Source: Schauerella fraxinea
Lineage (GTDB): Bacteria; Pseudomonadota; Gammaproteobacteria; Burkholderiales; Burkholderiaceae_B
Assembly (NCBI GenBank): GCA_030849945.1
Contig: JAVDKK010000002.1
Coordinates: 744,001 to 808,000, forward strand
Reading direction: 5' to 3'
Length of the DNA: 64,000 nucleotides
Numbering within the stretch: the first letter of the stretch is position 1; the number at the start of each line of letters is the position of its first letter. Positions 43,492-52,451 of this stretch are shown here, in pieces. The notes under the pieces were generated by a model. It saw nothing but the letters and a program-made list of their open reading frames with translations, was not told where the DNA came from and did not search any database. The position numbers and the translations under genes are program-made.

Positions 43492-44247
43492 TCAAGGCTG
43501 CTTGCCGAACCACTTGGCGTAGATTTCGTCGTATTTGCCGTTGGACTTCAACGTGGCCAAGGCCTTGTTGACGTCGGCGACCAGCGGGCTACCCTTGGGC
43601 ATGGCGATGCCGTAGAAGTCGCCGCTTTTGACCTTGCCCACGACCTTGGTGCGATCCTTGCCGGCCGAGTTCGCGTAGTACTGGACGTTGGGGGTATCGT
43701 GCACGGCGGCATCGACGCGGCCCGTGGCCAGTTCGAGATAAGCGTTATCGATGTTGGGGAAAAGCTTGAGCTTGGCATCAGGCACTTCCTTGCGCAGGAA
43801 GTCGACCGTGGCCGTGCCGGTTTTCACCGCGACCGTTTTGCCGGACAGGCTCTTGGCATCGGTGATATCGGTATTTTTGTTGCTGACCAGAATGGCCAGA
43901 CCGCTCTCGTAGTAAGGATCCGAAAAATCGATCACTTTCTTGCGATCGTCGCGAATCGTGATGCCCGCCAGCGCTGCATCGAGATTCTTGGTTTGGAGCC
44001 CGGGAATAATGCCGCTGAAATCCATCGGACGGAATTGATACTTGACGTTCATTTCCTTGGCGATGGCATCCCACAGGTCGATATCGAAACCGACGTACTT
44101 GTCGCCTTGCTTGAATTCGAACGGCACGAAAGCCGTATCGGTGGCGACGGTCAGCGTTTTGCCTTGTTGTGCCAGCGCGGGGGTGGCGGCACCGAAAAGC
44201 GCGACCGACATGCCGAGCCAGACGGCGGCAACGTGTTTCTTGACCAT
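43492..44247 (-). CDS. glnH: glutamine ABC transporter periplasmic binding protein
   Basis: 251-aa type II binding protein. The signal peptide ends at ALA-QQGKTLTVATDTAFVPFEF. Other landmarks are FDIDLWDAIAKEM, QFRPMDFSGIIPGLQTKNLDAALAGITI, FSDPYYESGLAILV and KTGTATVDFL. The ATG at 44247 has GAGGAG seven bases upstream. First gene of glnHPQ. An NtrC-like dyad lies about 240 bp upstream, so nitrogen control is possible. Confidence 0.92.
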   Translation of the reverse strand: MVKKHVAAVWLGMSVALFGAATPALAQQGKTLTVATDTAFVPFEFKQGDKYVGFDIDLWDAIAKEMNVKYQFRPMDFSGIIPGLQTKNLDAALAGITIRDDRKKVIDFSDPYYESGLAILVSNKNTDITDAKSLSGKTVAVKTGTATVDFLRKEVPDAKLKLFPNIDNAYLELATGRVDAAVHDTPNVQYYANSAGKDRTKVVGKVKSGDFYGIAMPKGSPLVADVNKALATLKSNGKYDEIYAKWFGKQP

Positions 44248-44488
44248 TAAGCATCTCCTCAATTTGGCATAGGGCCGCCCTGCGACGAGGGCGTACATCC
44301 GAGCTGCTTGCCCTTGTGGGGCGGCAGCATCCGCAAGATGTTACTCCATCCGGAAGCCGACGCTTCCTACCGATTGCAAGCATTAACGATTGCTCCGACC
44401 ACCCTGAAACCGGGCTGAAACCGCGTGCCTGGCGACCAATAAGGTCTTGCCGAATAAGCGCTTTTAAACCCAACGCGCGCGCCTCGAT

Positions 44489-44503
44489 GCACCGCCTTAG
44501 TGC
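44489..44503. promoter_or_regulatory. NtrC-binding-like dyad in the glnH/DMT gap
   Basis: GCACC-GCCTT-AGTGC has exactly the half-sites of the proximal glnA dyad. No matching sigma-54 promoter is visible between it and glnH. The rest of the 317-bp divergent gap (44248-44564) shows no gene. Confidence 0.4.
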
Positions 44504-44564
44504 GTAAAACCACGCACCGACCGTATCAAGGCGTATCATCACTCCGCATAAAAGGGAGACAGGC

Positions 44565-45497
44565 ATGTCGGCAGGGACTGCTGCGCCAATCGCGCGGCCG
44601 GTGTGGGGCATCGTTTGGCTGCTGGCCTCGATGGTGATGTTGTCGGTTCTGGATGGCACGAGCAAATGGGTGATGGCGGCCGGCGTGCCCTTGTTGTTCT
44701 TGGCGTGGATCCGATACGCCGTCCATTTGGTGCTCGTACTGGCGCTGGTCGTACCCGCTCGAGGTTGGTCGATCGTGCGCACGCGGCAGCCCGGACGTCA
44801 ATTCGTCCGCGGGGCGTTCATGTTTTGCGCCACGCTCTCTTTCTTTACCACCCTGAGCTTGTTGCCCCAATCGGAAGCCACCGCCATCAATTTTCTTGCG
44901 CCCCTGATCGTGCTGGCGGTGTCGCCGTGGGTATTGGGCGAGCAACCGCGCCTGTCTCGCTGGGTGGCGGCTGGCGTGGGCTTCGCCGGCGTGTTGCTCA
45001 TCATCCGGCCTGGCAGTGGCTTGCCTTTGGCTGGTGTGGCGGCCGGCCTGGTCACGGCCTGTCTGTTTGCCGGTCAGTTTGTTGCCACACGGCGCATTGC
45101 CGGTGAAAACCCGTTCACATCGCTGATTTGGAGCGGCGGCGTGGGTACCGCCTGTTTGACGCTTGCGCTGCCGCTTCTTTGGTCCGACGCGATGGCGGCC
45201 ATCGCTCAATTAAGTGTTGGCCAGATCCTGATCATGCTGTCGACCGGGTTTTCAGGTGCGCTGGGCCATCTGTTTCAGATCGGTGCCTATCGCAACGCGC
45301 CGGCATCGACCTTGGCGCCGGTGCTGTATTTGCAAATCGTGACGTCCACCGCCATGGGTTGGCTGGTGTGGCGGCATTTTCCGGACGCGACCACGTGGCT
45401 GGGCATTGCCGTGGTGTGTGCAAGCGGAGTAACCATCAGCCTTCTGGAATGGCGCCGCAGCCAACGCATGCGTCAGGCAAGCCGCGCAACGGCTTGA
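44565..45497 (+). CDS. DMT superfamily (EamA) transporter
   Basis: 310-aa membrane protein with ten predicted segments in two EamA halves (about residues 14-150 and 158-298). Segments such as MLSVLDGTSKWVMA, SLLPQSEATAINFLAPLIV and GHLFQIGAYRNAPASTLAPVLYLQIV are typical of the drug/metabolite exporter group. GGGAG precedes the ATG. The substrate cannot be read from the sequence. Divergent from glnHPQ and convergent with ybbA. Confidence 0.9.
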   Translation: MSAGTAAPIARPVWGIVWLLASMVMLSVLDGTSKWVMAAGVPLLFLAWIRYAVHLVLVLALVVPARGWSIVRTRQPGRQFVRGAFMFCATLSFFTTLSLLPQSEATAINFLAPLIVLAVSPWVLGEQPRLSRWVAAGVGFAGVLLIIRPGSGLPLAGVAAGLVTACLFAGQFVATRRIAGENPFTSLIWSGGVGTACLTLALPLLWSDAMAAIAQLSVGQILIMLSTGFSGALGHLFQIGAYRNAPASTLAPVLYLQIVTSTAMGWLVWRHFPDATTWLGIAVVCASGVTISLLEWRRSQRMRQASRATA

Positions 45498-45559
45498 TCA
45501 TCGCGTCGAACGCGGGTGGCTGCGCGCAACGCCACTTGCCGTCGCGCGCAGGCCAGGCG

Positions 45560-46231
45560 TCAAGCGCTCAACCGGCCCGCCTTCAACACAATCTGTTCGG
45601 CGCAACGGGCGGCAAGTTGAGGATCGTGGGTAACGAGCACCAAGGTCGTGCCCTGCTCGCGGTGCAAGGCAAACATCAGATCGATCACGGTTTCGCCTGT
45701 CGCCACGTCGAGGCTGCCGGTAGGCTCGTCGGCAAACAGCAGCGCCGGTTCGACCACGAAGGCACGCGCCAGCGATACCCGCTGCTGCTCGCCACCCGAC
45801 AGGGTGCGCGGATAGTGATGCAGCCGGGCACCGAGCCCAACGCGCTCGAGCATGGCCTCGGCCGGCTCACGCGCGGGCTTGCCCGCCAGTTCCAGCGGCA
45901 GCATGACGTTCTCGAGTGCCGTAAGATTGGGAAGCAGCTGAAAAGATTGAAAGACAAAGCCCACGTGCCTGGCCCGCAATTGGGCGCGCCCGTCCTCGTC
46001 CAGCGCGAAAAGATCCTCGCCGGCCAGATGAACGCTACCGGTCGAGGGAACATCCAGGCCCGCCAGCAGTCCCAATAAGGTACTTTTGCCCGACCCCGAG
46101 CTTCCGACGATGGCGACCGCCGCGCCGGCCTGGATCGTAAAATCGATACCTTCGAGGATCGACAGCGAACCGCCTGCATCGGCCACTTGCTTGCCCAACC
46201 CCTTTACTACGATCGCGTTGCGACTATCCAT
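45560..46231 (-). CDS. ybbA: ABC transporter ATPase, YbbA/LolD type
   Basis: 223-aa ATPase of the LolD/MacB subgroup: Walker A GSSGSGKST, FVFQSFQLLPNLTALENVMLPLEL, signature LSGGEQQRVSLARAF, Walker B LLFADEPTGSLD. In E. coli ybbA is divergent from tesA, and the same holds here, which supports the YbbA name. The usual partner, a large YbbP-type permease, is absent, so this ATPase stands alone. Its start codon overlaps that of tesA on the opposite strand. Confidence 0.85.
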   Translation of the reverse strand: MDSRNAIVVKGLGKQVADAGGSLSILEGIDFTIQAGAAVAIVGSSGSGKSTLLGLLAGLDVPSTGSVHLAGEDLFALDEDGRAQLRARHVGFVFQSFQLLPNLTALENVMLPLELAGKPAREPAEAMLERVGLGARLHHYPRTLSGGEQQRVSLARAFVVEPALLFADEPTGSLDVATGETVIDLMFALHREQGTTLVLVTHDPQLAARCAEQIVLKAGRLSA

Positions 46232-46913
46232 GCGCCTATTCTTCCGTTTGCTTTGCCGGACCAGCCTGTCGGCCGTCCTGCTGTTGTGTGCTTATGTTCC
46301 CGCTTCCGCTCAGACCGCGTCGACCGCCAGCGGTTCCCGCGAGACCGCCAGCACGCGCAATGTGCTCGTGGTGGGCGACAGCCTGTCCGCAGAGTACGGC
46401 TTGCGGCGCGGCTCGGGTTGGGTGCCATTGATGGCGCAGCGCATGAACGAACAATACCCCAACTATCGCCTCATCAACGCCAGCATCAGTGGCGATACCA
46501 CCAGCGGTGGCGTGTCGCGGATCGGCCCCTTGCTCGAGCAGCACAAGCCGGCGATCGTCATCATCGAGCTTGGCGGTAACGATGCCTTGCGCGGCCTGGC
46601 ACTGGATATGACCGAAAATAATCTGACAACCATGGCCGAGCAGGCGCGCAAGGCCGGCGCTCGCGTCATGATCGTCGGCATGCAGATCCCGCCCAATTAC
46701 GGACGCGCTTACGCCGATCGTTTTCAGGGCTTGTTCGCCACAGTGGCCAAGGCGCAAAACGCGACCTTCGTGCCGTTTTTGCTTGAAGGCATGGCCACAC
46801 GGCGAGAATGGTTCCAGGCCGACGGCATCCATCCCAACGAAGATGCCCAGCCCACGCTGCGCGACAATGTGTGGCCGGTGCTCGAACCCATGCTTGGGAA
46901 GCAAAACAGCTGA
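46230..46913 (+). CDS. tesA: TesA, multifunctional arylesterase/thioesterase I
   Basis: 227-aa periplasmic SGNH hydrolase. The signal peptide ends near ASA-QTAS. Block I is VVGDSLSAEYGL with the catalytic Ser, block II NASISGDTTSGG, block III GGNDALRG with Asn, and block V DGIHPN with Asp and His. All four catalytic blocks are intact. The start ATG at 46230 shares two bases with the opposite-strand ybbA start, so each gene's promoter must lie inside the other or further away. Confidence 0.92.
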   Translation: MRLFFRLLCRTSLSAVLLLCAYVPASAQTASTASGSRETASTRNVLVVGDSLSAEYGLRRGSGWVPLMAQRMNEQYPNYRLINASISGDTTSGGVSRIGPLLEQHKPAIVIIELGGNDALRGLALDMTENNLTTMAEQARKAGARVMIVGMQIPPNYGRAYADRFQGLFATVAKAQNATFVPFLLEGMATRREWFQADGIHPNEDAQPTLRDNVWPVLEPMLGKQNS

Positions 46914-46977
46914 GTGAAAGATCGGCGGTGCGAACCGTTTGTAGCCGACATTGCCGGTGGCACCGTACCCTCGCTTT

Positions 46978-47943
46978 TCAAGCGCCCGCGATAACCGGGG
47001 ACGCGGCCGTGGCGAGATTGTTCTCGATCCAGTCTTTAACCGTTGTGACCTCGATCTTGTGCCGGGCATTGAAGGTCTCGCTTTTTTCCCAGGCAACGCC
47101 TTTGCCCGCTGCGAATACGGCGCGATACTTTTTCATTTGATCGTTGGGCGCACCCTGTAGATCCGCATCCAACTGAGCCGTCGATAACGACACCCGATCG
47201 ACGCGCCGTCCAAGCTGCGCATCGATCGTATCCGCAAGCTCGGCATACGTCAGCGTGTCGCCAGCCACAAACACCACCTGATTTTTCAAGGCAGGTTGCG
47301 CAAACAGAATCCGCGCGGTGAGATAGCCGATGTCTTCTGGCGTCGTGACCGTGACTGCGGTATCCCAACTGCCAAGCGCATGCACGACATTGGCCGCAAG
47401 ATCGACAACGCCGAATGACGGCTCGAACAGAAAACTTGTGAACATACCGGTGGAAATGATGAGCCATTCGGTGCTGGATTGTGCCCGCAGCAACGCGCGA
47501 ACATCCAGCTGTTCATCGAACAGATTCTGCGGGCTCCCTTTGCCGATGATGTCGTAGTCCACACCGAATTGCCACGGCACAAAACGTTTGACGCCGCAAG
47601 CAAGCGCGGCTCGAGCGAGTTTCAACTGTGTGCCGGCGCCTGCGGAAAAGCCGACACAACTGACGATGGTGTCGAAGCCGTTGAACTGCGCCGCCAACGC
47701 ATCGACCGAATCTGCGACAACGTCGCCAGACAACACGGAGACGCCAAGCGCTTGCATCGCCTCTATCGTCTTCGTCTTTTCGGAGTTGACTGCTGCAGTG
47801 ACTGATGGACGCAGCATCACCGTAATGTGCGTATCGGCGTGGGATGCGGCCATCGTGGCCATTTCGCGGATAACCGCATTGCCCAGTTCGCCAGCACCTA
47901 GAATCAAGATATTGTTCATTGAAGACGGGGTGTGATTTTTCAC
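46978..47943 (-). CDS. NmrA-like/aromatic alcohol reductase family protein
   Basis: 321-aa atypical SDR with N-terminal dinucleotide motif ILGAGELGNAV, MLRPS, the segment FDTIVSCVGFSAGAG, and a KRFVPWQFGVDYD stretch typical of isoflavone-reductase-like proteins. The GTG at 47943 is preceded by AGGA at good spacing; an ATG at 47919 is the alternative. Divergent from an HxlR regulator by 93 bp, a common arrangement in stress-responsive oxidoreductase loci. Substrate unknown. Confidence 0.85.
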   Translation of the reverse strand: MKNHTPSSMNNILILGAGELGNAVIREMATMAASHADTHITVMLRPSVTAAVNSEKTKTIEAMQALGVSVLSGDVVADSVDALAAQFNGFDTIVSCVGFSAGAGTQLKLARAALACGVKRFVPWQFGVDYDIIGKGSPQNLFDEQLDVRALLRAQSSTEWLIISTGMFTSFLFEPSFGVVDLAANVVHALGSWDTAVTVTTPEDIGYLTARILFAQPALKNQVVFVAGDTLTYAELADTIDAQLGRRVDRVSLSTAQLDADLQGAPNDQMKKYRAVFAAGKGVAWEKSETFNARHKIEVTTVKDWIENNLATAASPVIAGA

Positions 47944-48036
47944 GCAAGATCCTGTTGAAAAAACTATCAGGCTTTCATCATGTCAGGGTTCGTTGCGAGC
48001 GAAAAGAAGGCACACGCGTGATACTGGAGCACAAAC

Positions 48037-48447
48037 TTGATCGATAAAACGCTGATCGAACATTCGCAAGCCGCATGCGACGCGCTGAGTGCCGACGACG
48101 ATGGCCTCAAACGCGACGTGCTCACGCACGCCGGCAATCGCTGGTCACTCGGGATCGTGCACACATTGGGCGTCGCGGGAAAGTTGCGGCATGCCGAGAT
48201 CGGCCGGCGCATGTCGGGTGTCACGCAACGCATGCTGACGCGCACGCTGCGACAACTGGAACGCGACGGCTTGGTGCTCCGCCATGATTATCGCGAGATG
48301 CCACCGCGCGTCGATTATGAGTTGTCCCCACTTGGCTACGGGCTGCTGACCCAAATGATCCCCCTGTGGATGTGGGTGATCGAGAATGCCGACGGATTTC
48401 GTGCGGCGCGCGAACGCTTTGGTGACGCGGAAGCGGACGACGAGTAA
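48037..48447 (+). CDS. HxlR family transcriptional regulator
   Basis: 136-aa winged-helix protein: DVLTHAGNRWSLGIVHTLGVAGKLRHAEIGRRMSGVTQRMLTRTLRQLERDGLVLR is the classic HxlR core with PRVDYELSPLG following. TTG at 48037 with GGAG seven bases upstream is the start that fits; no ATG lies before the domain. Members often sense aldehydes or quinones through a cysteine; only Cys14 is present here. Likely controls the divergent NmrA-like reductase. Confidence 0.88.
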   Translation: MIDKTLIEHSQAACDALSADDDGLKRDVLTHAGNRWSLGIVHTLGVAGKLRHAEIGRRMSGVTQRMLTRTLRQLERDGLVLRHDYREMPPRVDYELSPLGYGLLTQMIPLWMWVIENADGFRAARERFGDAEADDE

Positions 48448-48462
48448 AAGGTGACGAGCAAA

Positions 48463-48493
48463 AAAAAACGCTTCGAATGACGAAGCGTTTTTT
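48463..48493. terminator. bidirectional terminator between hxlR-type gene and ppiD
   Basis: ACGCTTCG / CGAAGCGT stem with AATGA loop, flanked by eight A residues on the left and six T residues on the right, so it can stop both convergent transcripts. Confidence 0.92.
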
Positions 48494-48518
48494 ACGTGAT
48501 GCACGGGTGACGCGGCAA

Positions 48519-50483
48519 TCAGCCTTCGGCCGTCGCTTCACCCTTGATGATGCGTTCTGCTTCCGGGGTGACCTTCACCTTGTACTGCTCGCGCAGCATA
48601 CGGATCACTGCCGCATCTTCGGCTTGCGCCCAGGCATCGTTCAATTGCTGGGTGAGCATCGCCTGGGCTTGCGCGTCCGGCTTGCCGGCGCTGACGGACT
48701 CGAGACGGACCACAACGTAATCCGAACCATCCGCCACGCCCGTATAGGCCGGAACAGGTGTCACGGGCAACTGCACAACCGCATTCAGCACGCTTTGCGA
48801 CAAGTCGCCCGCTTCGCGGCGCGACACCATCTGCGTGGGGCCGAAGCCTGCAGGCACGGTGACCACGGGCGTTGTGCGCAGCGTCGCCAACTCGGCTTCG
48901 CCCGCCTGCTTGGCCGCTTCGGCAGCTTTCTGGTTGCGCAGCGTCGTGCGCACGCGGTCGGTCACGCTGGCAAGCGGCGGTACTTGAGCAGGCTTCAGCG
49001 CATCGAGCCGCACCACAACCATCTTGTTTGCGGCCAATTCGATTACGCCCGAGTTGAATTTCTCGCGCAGCACTTCATTGGAGAACAACGCTTCGCGTAC
49101 GCGCGGGCTGCTCAGGATATCGGCATCGCGACTGGCCGAGGCGGCGCCCGCACCAGCCTGCTCAGCCGGCAACAAGCCATCGCGCGTGACACCCGTGGCG
49201 GTGCGCACCTTCAAACCGGCAGCTTCGGCGGCCGGCTCGAGCGAATCGCGCTGATCGTTCACTTGCTTGGTCAGCGTGGTGGCCATTTCAGCAAATCGCT
49301 TGGCGCCTTCCTGCTGCTTGATCTCGGCCACGATGGTATCGCGCACGTCGGCCAAGGGCTTGATCGTGGGCGCTTCGACGGCCGTGACTTTCAGCACGTG
49401 ATAACCGGACGGGCTTTCGACCACACCCGACACCTGATCGGCGGCAAGGCTGTTGATGGCCGAATCCAGCGCCGGCGGGAACACGCCCTTCACGATCCAA
49501 CCGAGATCGCCACCATTGGCCGCCGAGCCCGCGTCTTGCGAATTCTGGCGTGCCAGCTCGGCGAAACCGGCGGGGTTGGACGCGGCCTGCGCGGCCAGTG
49601 CCGCGGCCTTGCCTTGCGCCGTCTTGCGCACGTCGGCCGAGGCGCCTGCCGGCACCTGGATCAGAATGTGGCTGGCACGGCGGCGTTCAGGCTGACCGAA
49701 ACGGTTTTGATTTTGCTTGTAGTACGTGGCGATGTCGGCATCCTTGACCTCGACACCGGTGGTCGCGGCCGCCTCGTCCAGCACCACATAGCGCACCGAG
49801 GCGTTCTCGGGGATCTGCAAGGCTTGCTGGTTGGCGTCGTACCAGGCCTTGATGTCCTGATCGGACACCGTCACGCGGTCGCGATAGGCGGCAGCGTCGA
49901 AACGGCGCGTTTGCACCGATCGCGTTTGCGTGAGCGCGCTGTCGACGCTATTGGCCACGGTGGTCGGCACGCGGGCCGACTGGCCGACGGGTTCGATCAC
50001 ACGCGCCACGGCCAGATCGCGGCGCAATCCGGCTTCGAATTGGGCGGGCGACATGCCTTGCGAGGCCAATACCTGACGGTACAGTTCGGGCGAAAAGCGA
50101 CCATCGTCCTGCACGGCGGGAATGGACGCGATCGTGTTGCGCAGCGTCTCGTCCGACACCGAGAAACGGTTGTCGATCGCGACCGCCGCCAGCAGACGCT
50201 GATCGATCATCTGGTCGAGCAAGGCCTGACGGCTTGCCGGCGTATCCAGGCGGGCGGCGTCGAAACGCTCGCGCATGCTCTGGCGCAGGCGCTCGAGCCG
50301 GTCGCGGCGCATGGCGTCGAAATCGGCCTGGCTGATGGCCGACTCGCCCACAACCGCCATATCCGGCGCCTTGTTGACGAAACTGTCATAACCCTGAATC
50401 CCGACCAGGAAAAAGGACGGCACGATCAAGACCAACAGGATGACTTGCATCCAACGTCGGTGGTTGCGAATAAAATCGAACAA
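48519..50483 (-). CDS. ppiD: periplasmic folding chaperone PpiD
   Basis: 654-aa inner-membrane-anchored parvulin chaperone for exported proteins. It has one N-terminal membrane segment (VILLVLIVPSFFLVGI), a SurA-like N-terminal chaperone domain, a parvulin domain (RRASHILIQV to SPSGYHVLKVTAVE) and a second degenerate PPIase-like C-terminal part. The TTG at 50483 gives FDFIRNHRRWMQ directly after the start, as in other PpiD proteins, with GGGA upstream; a longer ATG start at 50537 would add 18 unrelated residues. Confidence 0.93.
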   Translation of the reverse strand: MFDFIRNHRRWMQVILLVLIVPSFFLVGIQGYDSFVNKAPDMAVVGESAISQADFDAMRRDRLERLRQSMRERFDAARLDTPASRQALLDQMIDQRLLAAVAIDNRFSVSDETLRNTIASIPAVQDDGRFSPELYRQVLASQGMSPAQFEAGLRRDLAVARVIEPVGQSARVPTTVANSVDSALTQTRSVQTRRFDAAAYRDRVTVSDQDIKAWYDANQQALQIPENASVRYVVLDEAAATTGVEVKDADIATYYKQNQNRFGQPERRRASHILIQVPAGASADVRKTAQGKAAALAAQAASNPAGFAELARQNSQDAGSAANGGDLGWIVKGVFPPALDSAINSLAADQVSGVVESPSGYHVLKVTAVEAPTIKPLADVRDTIVAEIKQQEGAKRFAEMATTLTKQVNDQRDSLEPAAEAAGLKVRTATGVTRDGLLPAEQAGAGAASASRDADILSSPRVREALFSNEVLREKFNSGVIELAANKMVVVRLDALKPAQVPPLASVTDRVRTTLRNQKAAEAAKQAGEAELATLRTTPVVTVPAGFGPTQMVSRREAGDLSQSVLNAVVQLPVTPVPAYTGVADGSDYVVVRLESVSAGKPDAQAQAMLTQQLNDAWAQAEDAAVIRMLREQYKVKVTPEAERIIKGEATAEG

Positions 50484-50658
50484 TTGAAGTCCCTGATCCC
50501 ACGCGTTGACTGAACCCCGCGCGGCAATAAAGCGCATAAAAAAAGGCGAACCCCGAATCGTATCCGCCTCGTCCCCGTACCGGTGTGAACCGTTTAGCCG
50601 GGGCAGTTTACCATTTTCGACTGTTCGCTCCGCTCATCTCTCAACAGGAATGACCCGC

Positions 50659-51414
50659 ATGTCCACACCCGCATTCGACTGGCCTTATCCCGCCCTCATC
50701 GCACACCGTGGCGGCGGGCGTCACGCGCCCGAAAATACGCTGGCCGCGATGCGCCTGGGCGCAAGCCACGGCTATACCTTCGTCGAATACGACGTCAAAC
50801 TCACCCGGGACAATATTCTGGTGCTGATGCATGACGACACCGTGGATCGCTGCACCAATGGCCAGGGTCGCGTCGCCGACATGACGTATGCCGAATTGTC
50901 GCAACTCGACGCCGGCAGCTGGCACTCGCCCGAATTTGCCGGTGAACGCGTCCCGACGTTCGAAGCCGTGGTGCAGTTTCTGCTTGCCAACGGCATCGCC
51001 AGCAATGTCGAGATCAAGCCGTCGCTTGGGCACGAAGCCGCCACCGGCACCGCCGTCGCATTAGCCTGCCGGGCGTTGTGGGCGAACGCAAGCGTGCCGC
51101 CGTTGCTGTCGTCATTTTCCGAGGTGGCGCTGGCCGCCGCGCATGCGGCCGCGCCCGAATTGCCGCGCGCCCTGCTGCTCTCGGAGCCCGCGGCCGATTG
51201 GCGCGATCGCATGGTGAAATACGATTGCGTGGCGCTGAATATCAATCAAAAACGCGCGACGCCAGAGCTGATCGCCGCGGTGCACGGTGCAGGCTATCGA
51301 ATGGCTGCCTACACGGTGAACGACGTGGCACGCGCAAAACAGTTGCGCGAATGGGGCATGGACGGGATTTTTACCGATGAGCTGGTTGCCATGCGCGACG
51401 TGGCCGGTCGTTGA
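50659..51414 (+). CDS. ugpQ: glycerophosphodiester phosphodiesterase
   Basis: 251-aa GDPD enzyme that yields glycerol-3-phosphate and an alcohol. The catalytic segments are IAHRGGGRHAPENTLAA, FVEYDVKLTRDNILVLMHDDTVDRC and NVEIKPS. AGGA lies nine bases before the ATG at 50659; the ATG at 50650 is too close to it. No signal peptide, so cytoplasmic, as UgpQ. A ugpC-type gene lies at the other end of the window but not in this operon. rlmJ follows 16 bp later. Confidence 0.93.
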   Translation: MSTPAFDWPYPALIAHRGGGRHAPENTLAAMRLGASHGYTFVEYDVKLTRDNILVLMHDDTVDRCTNGQGRVADMTYAELSQLDAGSWHSPEFAGERVPTFEAVVQFLLANGIASNVEIKPSLGHEAATGTAVALACRALWANASVPPLLSSFSEVALAAAHAAAPELPRALLLSEPAADWRDRMVKYDCVALNINQKRATPELIAAVHGAGYRMAAYTVNDVARAKQLREWGMDGIFTDELVAMRDVAGR

Positions 51415-51430
51415 CGGGTAGACTGCACGC

Positions 51431-52288
51431 ATGTTTAGTTACCGCCACGCCTTTCATGCCGGCAATCATGCCGACGTTCTCAAACACGCCATTTGGGTTC
51501 ATATCCTCGACTATATGAACCGCAAGGACGCGCCGTACTGGGTGGTCGACACCCATGCGGGCGCCGGGCGCTACACACTCGATAGCGATTGGGCCGAAAA
51601 AAACGCCGAATTCGCCGACGGGGTGATGCGCCTCTGGAACCGCGACGATCTGCCGCCGCTTTTTGCCGCCTATATCGCGCGCCTGCGCGCGGTCAATCGT
51701 GGCGAAGGATTGCGCCACTACCCCGGTTCGCCCTGGTATGCCTTGCATAGCCTGCGCGATCACGACCGGCTGCGTTTGTTCGAGCTCCACCCCACCGAAT
51801 CCGAAGTACTGCTGGCCAACCTCGAGCGCGAAAGCCGCAGCGCCATCCGTCAAACCACCATCTACGCGACCGACGGCTTCGATGGCCTGAAGGCCATGAT
51901 GCCCCCGCCCACCCGTCGCGGTGTCGTGATGATCGATCCGTCTTACGAGGACAAGCGCGATTACCGTCGCGCCTATCTGGCCGTAAAGGAAGGCCTGCAG
52001 CGATTTGCCACGGGCACGTTCGTCGTCTGGTACCCGATGGTGCAGCGCCTGGAATCGTCCGAGATCGGCCGCCATCTCGAAAAGATCGAAGCCAAGAGCT
52101 GGGTGCACGCTACGTTGAGCGTGCGCAAGCCGTCGCCCGATGGTTTGGGTCTGCATGGCAGCGGCATGTATATCGTCAACCCGCCCTATACCCTGCACGA
52201 AGAGCTCAAGACGGCCCTGCCCTGGTTGACCAAGCTGCTGGCACAGGACGAGCGCGCGGTCTACACGTTGAGCGGCAAAGCCGGCTGA
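51431..52288 (+). CDS. rlmJ: 23S rRNA (adenine(2030)-N(6))-methyltransferase RlmJ
   Basis: 285-aa SAM-dependent methyltransferase. The YhiR/RlmJ signature MFSYRHAFHAGNHADVLKH opens the protein, VDTHAGAGRYTL binds SAM and DPSYEDK is the N6-adenine catalytic motif. Length matches the family. It follows ugpQ closely and ends at a bidirectional terminator. Confidence 0.95.
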   Translation: MFSYRHAFHAGNHADVLKHAIWVHILDYMNRKDAPYWVVDTHAGAGRYTLDSDWAEKNAEFADGVMRLWNRDDLPPLFAAYIARLRAVNRGEGLRHYPGSPWYALHSLRDHDRLRLFELHPTESEVLLANLERESRSAIRQTTIYATDGFDGLKAMMPPPTRRGVVMIDPSYEDKRDYRRAYLAVKEGLQRFATGTFVVWYPMVQRLESSEIGRHLEKIEAKSWVHATLSVRKPSPDGLGLHGSGMYIVNPPYTLHEELKTALPWLTKLLAQDERAVYTLSGKAG

Positions 52289-52376
52289 TCGCCGATCCTG
52301 CCCCACGACGCTTCGTGAACCCTCTATCAACAGCCGACACCGCAGCGCTGAAGCCGCAGCGATAAGCGCGATAACC

Positions 52377-52420
52377 AAAAAAACGCCGCGTGGCTGTTCA
52401 AGCCCACGCGGCATTTTTTT
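52377..52420. terminator. bidirectional terminator between rlmJ and the efflux operon
   Basis: GCCGCGTGG / CCACGCGGC stem, 10-nt loop, with seven A residues on the left and seven T residues on the right, serving both convergent transcripts. Confidence 0.92.
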
Positions 52421-52451
52421 GAACGCGACGTGGGTCGCGGTCAGGAATCGA

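Noticed and set aside
48477..50513. Long open frame (678 codons) opposite ppiD
   Set aside because: Arg/His/Gly-rich translation with no recognisable domain; a GC-rich shadow of ppiD.
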